NCBI GenBank assembly: GCA_028276215.1
Contig: JAPYWT010000121.1
Coordinates: 1-7,121 of the forward strand
Source of the DNA: Thermoflexus sp.
Lineage (GTDB): Bacteria > Chloroflexota > Anaerolineae > B4-G1 > DUEL01
DNA length: 7,121 bases
Reading direction: 5' to 3'
Numbering within the stretch: the first letter of the stretch is position 1; the number at the start of each line of letters is the position of its first letter. Positions 1 to 4,974 of the stretch are shown here, piece after piece. A program made the position numbers and the translations under genes. A model generated the notes under the pieces. The model searched no databases. It was not told the origin of the DNA and saw only the letters and a program-made list of their open reading frames with translations.

Positions 1-1132
1 CGATGTTCGGGTTGAAGTTCGGGTCGTCGGTCAGGATGTACTCGCCCAGGGGAGTGGCCCAGGCGTAGCGATAGCCGCCCGGCAACTCTATTCCCTGTCC
101 GGCAAAAGGGTCATAGTACTCATCCACTCCGCGGATGGTCTGGCTGAACTGCTCCGCCAGCCGGTCCATCGTCTCCTGCCGCCGGTAGTACGTGTCCATC
201 ATCATATCGCTGATCTGACTGCTGGTCTGGCTGACGATGCGGCTGATCTCCCCGACGTGGCGAATCTGCTGAATCTGGTTCTGGATGAGGAACTGGCTGA
301 CCTGGAGGTATCGTCCGAACCATTCCGGGTTGAGGCGGAAGGAGCGCACGATGCCGTTAAACAGGTCTCCCAGGCGGTCCAGATGACCGGCGGGGGCGCG
401 GAAGGAGAAGAGGTACTCCGCCATCCAGAAGAGGGTCTGCACCATACCCATCATGGTGGGCATACTGAAGCCGGTGACCTCCACGACGCCGAAGATGTCT
501 TCTTCCACTTCCTGCCCACCGACGCGGTAGCGGATGCGTACCCGGGCCCCGTCGGTCTGGGCAGGGGCAGAGGGGACGGCGGGACTCCCGGCCTGGAGGG
601 CCCGGGGGAGGTCGGGCAGATGCTCCTGGGCGACGATTTGCAGGCCCGGGGCCCTCCCCCGATAGCGGGGGATGACCAGTTCCTGCAGTGCCTGCAGGGC
701 GGGCATAGGAGGCCGGACCTCGCTCCCAAAGTAGAGGCTGCCGATGGGGAACATCATCTGGACCATCGGGTTGTTGGTCCAGGTGCAGGAGATGTTGGGG
801 AAGACCTCCAGGGCTTCCAGACCCTGGGGGTTGTAGGCGCGGAAGGCGATCACTGCGGGCATTCCGGGGTTGTTCAGCAGCCAGTGGACGCCGCCCTCAA
901 ACGCCCATTCAGCGGGGATGAGGAAACGGAAGGCCTCTATGCCGATTCCCTGCCGGTCTATGCAGACGACGGTCTTGAGCCGCACGCCCCAGGAGGTGCC
1001 GGTGGCTTCGCCCTCCGGGGGCGCTTCCTGTCGTACCAGCGACGCGCCGCAGTAGGCGCAGGTCAGGCGGGGGCCGCCGGGCGGCAGCGGTGCCCCGCAT
1101 TGGGGGCAGTTATCGGAGATGGTCCGGGGCAT
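1..1132 (-). CDS. Zinc-ribbon protein of unknown function, C-terminus cut by window edge
   Basis: I do not recognise the family by function. The frame is open for 377 codons from the ATG at 1132 to the window edge. The N-terminus has a four-cysteine zinc ribbon: C9-P-Q-C12-G and C25-A-Y-C28-G. Residues about 48-120 look like a beta-rich domain (VRLKTVVCIDRQGIGIEAFR, then IPAEWAFEGGVHW), loosely reminiscent of PsbP/DcrB-like folds; that comparison is a guess. Residues about 180-195 are a Pro/Ala linker, followed by a second beta segment (VRIRYRVGGQEVEEDIF). Residues about 225-340 look mostly helical and Gln/Met-rich. The last visible motif, GEYILTDDPNFNPN, resembles C-terminal ends seen in other uncharacterised bacterial proteins, so perhaps only a short tail is missing. 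There is no signal peptide or clear membrane span, so it is probably cytoplasmic. The start is fixed by a strong AGAGGAGG Shine-Dalgarno. It lies 94 bp downstream of radA on the same strand. Confidence 0.85.
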   Translation of the reverse strand, partial: MPRTISDNCPQCGAPLPPGGPRLTCAYCGASLVRQEAPPEGEATGTSWGVRLKTVVCIDRQGIGIEAFRFLIPAEWAFEGGVHWLLNNPGMPAVIAFRAYNPQGLEALEVFPNISCTWTNNPMVQMMFPIGSLYFGSEVRPPMPALQALQELVIPRYRGRAPGLQIVAQEHLPDLPRALQAGSPAVPSAPAQTDGARVRIRYRVGGQEVEEDIFGVVEVTGFSMPTMMGMVQTLFWMAEYLFSFRAPAGHLDRLGDLFNGIVRSFRLNPEWFGRYLQVSQFLIQNQIQQIRHVGEISRIVSQTSSQISDMMMDTYYRRQETMDRLAEQFSQTIRGVDEYYDPFAGQGIELPGGYRYAWATPLGEYILTDDPNFNPNI

Positions 1133-1136
1133 AGGA

Positions 1137-1144
1137 CCTCCTCT
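1137..1144 (-). promoter_or_regulatory. Strong ribosome binding site of the zinc-ribbon gene
   Basis: The minus strand reads AGAGGAGG, then TCCT, then the ATG at 1132. This near-perfect Shine-Dalgarno at good spacing decides the start of the zinc-ribbon gene. The GGAGG core (1141 to 1137) could also pair with CCTCC at 1150 to 1146 across a CAGA loop; see the leader hairpin entry. Confidence 0.8.
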
Positions 1145-1177
1145 GGGAGGGCCGGCCGTGCACGGTGATGCCCTCCC
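1145..1177 (-). promoter_or_regulatory. Leader hairpin upstream of the zinc-ribbon gene, possible bistable structure
   Basis: GGGAGGGC (1145-1152) is the exact reverse complement of GCCCTCCC (1170-1177). This gives an 8-bp stem enclosing the palindrome CCGTGCACGG (1156-1165). In the minus-strand transcript the hairpin ends directly before the Shine-Dalgarno. Its 3' arm, CCCTCCC, overlaps bases (1146-1150) that could instead pair with the Shine-Dalgarno GGAGG (1137-1141) across a 4-base loop. The two stems exclude each other, as in a translational attenuator. The pairing is seen directly; the regulatory role is inference, and short complementary runs are common in GC-rich DNA. Confidence 0.4.
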
Positions 1178-1185
1178 GGTAATGG

Positions 1186-1222
1186 GGGCGATTCGCGGCG
1201 ACAAAGCCGCCGCAAATCGCCC
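1186..1222 (-). repeat. Intergenic GC-core hairpin, copy 1 (after radA)
   Basis: This inverted repeat starts 4 bases past the radA stop codon. On the minus strand it has the core GCGGCGGC, loop TTT and GTCGCCGC, flanked by outer arms GGGCGATTT and GAATCGCCC. The stem is 17 bp. The two positions that fail as + strand pairs (C1194/A1214 and A1201/C1207) become G-U pairs in the minus-strand RNA. There is no T-run after it, so it is not a textbook intrinsic terminator, though it could stop or protect the radA transcript's 3' end. It shares its core with the hairpins at 2648-2692 and 3970-4004. Confidence 0.8.
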
Positions 1223-1226
1223 GTTT

Positions 1227-2588
1227 TCAAACCAGCGCTCGCTCCAGCGCTTCCGCCACCGACCGGACCGGGACCAGTTCCAGGCCCTCCGGGGCGGAGA
1301 AGGTCGCCCGGCGGACGGTGCGGGGGACCAGACAGCGCTTGAAGCCCAGGCGGGCCGCCTCCTTCAGCCGCGCGGCCATCTGCCCTACCGCCCGCACTTC
1401 TCCGGAGAGGCCCACTTCGCCGATGACCGCCAGGTCTGCTGCCACGGGCCGTTCCCGCAGACTGGAGCCGATGGCCACCGCCACCGCCAGGTCGGCGGCG
1501 GGTTCCTCTATCTGCAGCCCGCCCACCACGTTGACGAAGACATCCTGGTCAAAGAGCCGCAAGCCCACCCGCCGGGTCAGTACGGCGACAATCAGAAGCA
1601 GCCGGTACATGTCCACCCCGTTGGCGGTCCGGCGGGGATGGCCGAAACTGGTGTGGCTGGTGAGGGCCTGGACCTCCACCAGCAACGGCCGCGTCCCCTC
1701 CATCGTGACGGCAATGGCGGAACCGGGCGCCTGAACCATCCGCTCCGCCAGGAACACCTCCGAGGGGTTCTCCACCTCCACCAGTCCCTCCTCCCGCATC
1801 TCAAAGACGCCCACCTCCGAGGTGGCCCCGAAGCGGTTCTTCGTCGTCCGCAGGAGGCGGTAGGTGTGGAACGGGTCGCCCTCCAGATAGAGGACGGTAT
1901 CCACGATGTGTTCCAGGACCTTCGGGCCGGCGATGGCGCCCTCTTTGGTGACGTGGCCCACCAGAAAGACGACGACGCCGCTGGATTTGGCCCACCACTG
2001 CAGGCGGGCGGCGGCCTCCCGGACCTGCGTGACCGACCCGGCGGCTGAGGGCAGGTCGCCGGAAGTGATCGTCTGGATGGAGTCCACCACCATCATCACG
2101 GGGGAGAGGCGCTCGGCGTGGTGCAGGATGGCCTCCAGGACGGTCTCGGAGAGGACGTAGAGGCCGTCGGTGGGGACGCCCAGACGGTCGGCGCGCATCT
2201 TGATCTGCCGCGCCGACTCCTCGCCGGAGACGTAGAGCACCGGGCGCTTCAGCGTTGTGGCGACAATAGAGGAGACCTGCAGGAGCAGGGTGGATTTCCC
2301 GATGCCCGGCTCGCCGCCGATCAGGACCAGGGAGCCGGGGACCAGTCCGCCGCCCAGGACGCGGGAGAACTCCGCCAGCGGCAGGGAGAACCGCTCCAGT
2401 CCCTCCGCCCGCACCTCTCCCAGCAACTGGGGCTCGCTGCGGATGACAGGGGGCGCGGCGGCGGTCACCCGCTCCTCGGCCACCTCCACCATGGTGTTCC
2501 ACTCGCCGCAGCCGGGGCAGCGTCCCATCGGGCGGGGGCTGGTCCGCCCGCAGACCTGACAGACCCACTGGACGCGTGTTTTGCTCAT
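1227..2588 (-). CDS. radA: DNA repair and recombination protein RadA (Sms)
   Basis: RadA is a RecA-like, DnaB-related ATPase that processes recombination intermediates and drives branch migration in the cytoplasm. At 453 residues it has the usual full length. All hallmark parts are present in order: the N-terminal zinc finger (C10-x2-C13, C24-x2-C27); the Walker A motif GEPGIGKST at 92-100; the Walker B-like segment MMVVDSIQT around 165-173; GHVTKEG at 211-217; and the RadA signature KNRFG at 250-254. The C-terminal Lon-protease-like domain, from about 280, includes GGLQIEEPAADLAVAVAI and GEVGLSGEVRAV; in this family it is not a protease. The ATG at 2588 has a GGAG Shine-Dalgarno (2598-2595) 6 bases upstream, and the stop is TGA. 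It follows rocD by 171 bp, a gap holding a large hairpin that may separate the two transcripts. No truncation or missing key residue is visible. Confidence 0.97.
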   Translation of the reverse strand: MSKTRVQWVCQVCGRTSPRPMGRCPGCGEWNTMVEVAEERVTAAAPPVIRSEPQLLGEVRAEGLERFSLPLAEFSRVLGGGLVPGSLVLIGGEPGIGKSTLLLQVSSIVATTLKRPVLYVSGEESARQIKMRADRLGVPTDGLYVLSETVLEAILHHAERLSPVMMVVDSIQTITSGDLPSAAGSVTQVREAAARLQWWAKSSGVVVFLVGHVTKEGAIAGPKVLEHIVDTVLYLEGDPFHTYRLLRTTKNRFGATSEVGVFEMREEGLVEVENPSEVFLAERMVQAPGSAIAVTMEGTRPLLVEVQALTSHTSFGHPRRTANGVDMYRLLLIVAVLTRRVGLRLFDQDVFVNVVGGLQIEEPAADLAVAVAIGSSLRERPVAADLAVIGEVGLSGEVRAVGQMAARLKEAARLGFKRCLVPRTVRRATFSAPEGLELVPVRSVAEALERALV

Positions 2589-2647
2589 GGGTTTCTCCAG
2601 CCGATTGCCCTTCCCCCGAGTTTAGCACTTTCGCCAGATGATAGGAA

Positions 2648-2692
2648 TATATTTTTCATTGCGGCGGCAAGGCCGCCGCAATGAAAAATATA
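2648..2692 (-). repeat. Intergenic GC-core hairpin, copy 2 (between rocD and radA)
   Basis: This is a perfect 21-bp inverted repeat (2648-2668 with 2672-2692) around a 3-base loop. On the minus strand the core is GCGGCGGC, loop CTT, GCCGCCGC. The outer 13-base arms (TATATTTTTCATT and its complement) are strikingly AT-rich against the GC-rich surroundings. The flanking A and T runs make it look like a bidirectional terminator, although most of the T-run lies inside the stem. It is the longest and most symmetric of the three copies. Confidence 0.85.
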
Positions 2693-2703
2693 ATAATTTT
2701 ACA

Positions 2704-2757
2704 CGCAACTCTTGCGGTTGCCCAGGGGGCAAGTCCAGGGGCAGGCGCAAGGCCTGC
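2704..2757 (-). other. Cluster of three small hairpins after rocD
   Basis: Three short inverted repeats follow one another directly behind the rocD stop. They are GCAGGC/GCCTGC (2741-2746 with 2752-2757), TTGCCC/GGGCAA (2718-2723 with 2727-2732, 3-base loop) and CGCAA/TTGCG (2704-2708 with 2712-2716, 3-base loop). In transcription order the last is followed by an AT-rich stretch containing several T's. They could form part of a rocD termination region together with the hairpin at 2648-2692. Each is weak alone. Confidence 0.4.
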
Positions 2758-2759
2758 TC

Positions 2760-3956
2760 TTACACCAGCACCGTCTCTATCCGCTCCAACGCCCAGTCTA
2801 TCTCTTCGCGTGTGATGACCAGGGGAGGGGCGAAGCGGATGGTGTGCTCGTGGGTTTCCTTGCACAGAATCCCCCGGTCCTTCAGCGCCTCGCAGTAGCG
2901 GCGGGCGCCGCCCGCCTCGGGGACCAGTTCCACGCCGATCAGGAGTCCCTTCCCCCGGACTTCCCGGACCAGCGGGCTCTCTATGCGGGCCAGACGTCCC
3001 AGGAAGTAACGGCCCAGTTCGTCCGCCCGCTCCGGCAACCGCTCCTCCACAATCACCCGCAGCGCCTCCCGGGCAACCGCGCAGGCCAGCGGGTTCCCGC
3101 CGAAGGTGGAGCCGTGGTCGCCGGGACGGAAGACGCCCAGCACCTCCCGCGATGAGAGGACCGCCGAGACCGGGTAGAACCCACCGGAGAGGGCCTTGCC
3201 GATGACCAGGACGTCCGGCCGGACCCCCTCCCAGTCGCAGGCGAAGAGACGGCCCGTGCGGCCCAGGCCGGTCTGGATTTCGTCGGCGATGAAGAGGACG
3301 TTGTGGCGGGTGCAGATTTCCCGCACGGCCCGCAGGTACCCCTCCGGCGGGACGATGACGCCGCCCTCCCCCTGGATGGGCTCCACCAGAAAGGCGACGG
3401 TGTTGGGCGTGATGGCGGCCTCCAGCGCCCGTACGTCCCCGTAGGGGATGACAACGAAGCCCGGGGTGAAGGGGCCGAACCCCTCCCGGTACTGCGGCTC
3501 AGTGGAGAATCCAATAATGGTGATGGTCCGCCCGTGGAAATTCCCCGCGCAGACGATGATTTCGGCCTGGTTGGCGGGGACGCCTTTGACCGTGTAGCCC
3601 CACTTGCGGGCCGCCTTCAGGGCCGTCTCCACCGCCTCGGCGCCGGAGTTCATCGGCAGGACCATTTCGTAGCCGGTCAGTTCGCAGAGTTCTTTTTCCA
3701 GGAAGGGTAACTGGTCATTGCGGAAGGCGCGGGAGGTGAGGGTGACCCGGCTGGCCTGCTCCACCAGCGCCCGCAGGATACGGGGGTGGCAGTGGCCCTG
3801 GTTGACGGCGGAGTAGGCGCTGAGGCAATCCAGATACCGGTTCCCCTCCACGTCCCACACCCACACGCCCTCGGCGCGGGTGATGACGACGTCTAAGGGT
3901 TTGTAGTTATGGGCACCGTAGGTTTCTTCTAAGCGGATGTAGTCTTGGGTTCGCAT
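2760..3956 (-). CDS. rocD: Ornithine aminotransferase (ornithine-oxo-acid transaminase)
   Basis: This PLP enzyme moves the delta-amino group of ornithine to 2-oxoglutarate, giving glutamate semialdehyde/pyrroline-5-carboxylate and glutamate in arginine/ornithine catabolism. The 398-residue protein matches the RocD pattern throughout: YGAHNY at 13-18, LSAYSAVNQGHCHP at 45-58, LTSRAFRND at 73-81, and the phosphate-binding NSGAEA at 103-108. NFHGRT at 139-144 contains the Arg expected to hold the substrate carboxylate. EPIQGEGG is at 192-199, ADEIQTGLGRTG at 224-235 has the Asp that pairs with the pyridine nitrogen, and the Schiff-base lysine is K254 in IGKALSGG. HGSTFGGNPLA at 281-291 and LCKETHEHTIRFAPPL at 364-379 complete it. 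A longer frame opens at 4001, but that start lies inside a hairpin repeat and encodes an Arg-rich leader (LRRLRRRNK) unlike the family. The ATG at 3956 has GGAG 6 bases upstream. The stop is TAA. Acetylornithine aminotransferase is less likely given these motifs. Confidence 0.95.
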   Translation of the reverse strand: MRTQDYIRLEETYGAHNYKPLDVVITRAEGVWVWDVEGNRYLDCLSAYSAVNQGHCHPRILRALVEQASRVTLTSRAFRNDQLPFLEKELCELTGYEMVLPMNSGAEAVETALKAARKWGYTVKGVPANQAEIIVCAGNFHGRTITIIGFSTEPQYREGFGPFTPGFVVIPYGDVRALEAAITPNTVAFLVEPIQGEGGVIVPPEGYLRAVREICTRHNVLFIADEIQTGLGRTGRLFACDWEGVRPDVLVIGKALSGGFYPVSAVLSSREVLGVFRPGDHGSTFGGNPLACAVAREALRVIVEERLPERADELGRYFLGRLARIESPLVREVRGKGLLIGVELVPEAGGARRYCEALKDRGILCKETHEHTIRFAPPLVITREEIDWALERIETVLV

Positions 3957-3962
3957 AGTCAT

Positions 3963-3966
3963 CTCC
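3963..3966 (-). promoter_or_regulatory. Ribosome binding site that decides the rocD start
   Basis: The minus strand reads CCGGAG, then ATGACT, then ATG. GGAG lies 6 bases from the ATG at 3956 but directly abuts the in-frame ATG at 3962, too close for initiation there. The Shine-Dalgarno begins only 3 bases past the hairpin at 3970-4004. Confidence 0.7.
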
Positions 3967-3969
3967 GGA

Positions 3970-4004
3970 AATTTGTTGCGGCGGCGAAGCCGCCGCAACA
4001 AATT
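3970..4004 (-). repeat. Intergenic GC-core hairpin, copy 3 (between ftsY and rocD)
   Basis: This is a perfect 16-bp inverted repeat (3970-3985 with 3989-4004) around a 3-base loop. On the minus strand the core is GCGGCGGC, loop TTC, GCCGCCGC, with outer arms AATTTGTT and AACAAATT. It fills most of the 54-bp gap, beginning 6 bases after the ftsY stop and ending 3 bases before the rocD Shine-Dalgarno. No T-run follows, so it may act as a 3'-end stabiliser or processing site inside a joint ftsY-rocD transcript rather than as a terminator. Confidence 0.85.
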
Positions 4005-4010
4005 GGTGAT

Positions 4011-4907
4011 TTACCCCCACAACCCCTGAATAAACGCGTCGGGGTCAAAGGGGGCCAGGTCGTCCAGCCCCTCCCCGACGCCGACGAATCGGACGGGCAG
4101 GCCCAGTTCCCGCGCGATGGCGAAGACCATGCCGCCCCGCGCGGTGCTATCCAGTTTCGCCAGAATGACCCCGGTCACCTCCACCGCCTCCAGAAAGTGG
4201 CGGGCCTGGCTGAGGGCGTTCTGGCCCGTCGTCGCGTCCAGCACCAGTAGCGTCTCGTGGGGCGCGCCCTCCACCGACCGGGCCGCCACCCGTCGTACCT
4301 TCTTCAGTTCCTCCATCAGGTTGTAGCGGGTGTGGAGCCGCCCGGCGGTATCCACGATGACCATGTCCATCCCCCGGCTGCGGGCGGCCTGGAGCGCGTC
4401 GTACACCACGGCGCCGGGGTCGCCCCCCTCCGGCCCGGAGATCACCGGACAGCCCGCCCGTTCGCCCCAGATGCGCAGTTGGTCCATCGCCGCCGCGCGG
4501 AAGGTGTCGGCGGCCGCCAGCAGCACCTTTCGCCCCTCCTGACGGTACCGGTAGCCCAGTTTGGCGATGCTGGTGGTCTTTCCCGAACCGTTCACCCCCA
4601 CAATGAGGATCACATCCAGCGGGCGTCCGCCCAGGTTCAGCGGGGGTGGGGTGGGGAGGAGCGCGCACAGTTCCTCGTTCAGCGCGTCCCGCAGACGGTC
4701 GGCCCGCAGGATGGCCTCATCCCGCGCTCGGCGGCGCAGCCGCTCCATCAGCGCCAGCGTCGTCTCCACCCCTACATCGGCCTGGATGAGCAGTTCCTCC
4801 AGTTCCTCCCAGACCTGGGGCGTGACCTCGGTGGCTCCCAGCAGAGAAGCGATGCGGCTGAAAATGGCGTTGCGCGTCCGCGCCAGTCCCTGAAAAATTC
4901 CCTTCAT
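4011..4907 (-). CDS. ftsY: Signal recognition particle receptor FtsY
   Basis: FtsY is the SRP-GTPase that docks Ffh-ribosome complexes at the inner membrane for co-translational insertion of membrane proteins. The 298-residue protein consists only of the NG core, and the long acidic A domain of E. coli FtsY is absent. The N-terminal helix has the conserved TRN motif (11-13), and VWEELEELLIQADVGVETT at 32-50 is the typical N domain. The G motifs are G1 GVNGSGKTT at 104-112, G2 DTFRAAA at 134-140, G3 DTAGR at 186-190, G4 AKLD at 250-253, where TKLD is more usual, and G5 around GVGEG at 276-280. LDATTGQNAL at 223-232 is also family-typical. Ffh is excluded by the missing M domain and by DTFRAAA in place of Ffh's DTYRPAA. 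The start at 4907 is confirmed by an in-frame TGA two codons upstream. There is no strong Shine-Dalgarno: a purine-rich heptamer array lies just upstream. Confidence 0.96.
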   Translation of the reverse strand: MKGIFQGLARTRNAIFSRIASLLGATEVTPQVWEELEELLIQADVGVETTLALMERLRRRARDEAILRADRLRDALNEELCALLPTPPPLNLGGRPLDVILIVGVNGSGKTTSIAKLGYRYRQEGRKVLLAAADTFRAAAMDQLRIWGERAGCPVISGPEGGDPGAVVYDALQAARSRGMDMVIVDTAGRLHTRYNLMEELKKVRRVAARSVEGAPHETLLVLDATTGQNALSQARHFLEAVEVTGVILAKLDSTARGGMVFAIARELGLPVRFVGVGEGLDDLAPFDPDAFIQGLWG

Positions 4908-4911
4908 CCGA

Positions 4912-4974
4912 CTTCACGCTTCACGCTTCACGCTTCACGCTTTACGTTTCACGCTTTACGTTTCACATTTACTG
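4912..4974 (-). repeat. Heptamer tandem array between the permease gene and ftsY
   Basis: Nine 7-base units can be laid out. On the minus strand the four nearest ftsY (4912-4939) are perfect CGTGAAG, and the next are CGTAAAG, CGTGAAA, CGTAAAG, TGTGAAA and a diverged unit containing the permease TAA stop. The array occupies nearly all of the 61-bp gap and ends 4 bases before the ftsY ATG. It resembles the short tandemly repeated heptamers known from cyanobacteria and other bacteria. Because it supplies the only purine-rich sequence before ftsY, changes in unit number could affect ftsY translation; that is inference. Confidence 0.9.

Larger units (their letters stand above)
2589..2759. other. 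Structured 171-bp gap between rocD and radA
   Basis: This is the longest gap in the window and holds no plausible gene. The minus-strand transcript would meet three small hairpins just after the rocD stop, then an AT-rich stretch, then the large GC-core hairpin, and finally a roughly 60-base leader before radA. I see no convincing -35/-10 pair, so a radA promoter here is possible but unproven. Confidence 0.6.

Noticed and set aside
257..1168. 303-codon open frame on the + strand
   Set aside because: It is the exact antisense of the zinc-ribbon gene, codon on codon, and has low-complexity Gly/Asp/His composition. Long antisense frames are expected from GC-rich codon bias.
1119..2048. 309-codon open frame on the + strand over radA
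   Set aside because: It lies antisense to a complete, motif-verified RadA. The composition is Gly/Arg/Pro/His-rich with no recognisable domain.
1801..2628. 275-codon minus-strand frame overlapping radA
   Set aside because: It is an out-of-frame shadow of radA with Arg/Gly/Pro-rich translation and no independent ribosome site.
2690..2716. Promoter with TTGCGT and TATATT before radA
   Set aside because: The spacing between the two boxes is only about 10 bases, and the -10 candidate lies in the hairpin arm, so it is not a credible sigma-70 promoter.
3978..3996. Stable C(UUCG)G tetraloop in the third hairpin
   Set aside because: The bases read CTTCGC, not CTTCGG, so the special tetraloop closing pair is absent; it is an ordinary triloop.
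3957..4001. Longer rocD start at 4001
   Set aside because: It begins within a perfect hairpin repeat, adds an Arg-rich leader foreign to the family, and has no ribosome site. The ATG at 3956 has a well-placed GGAG.
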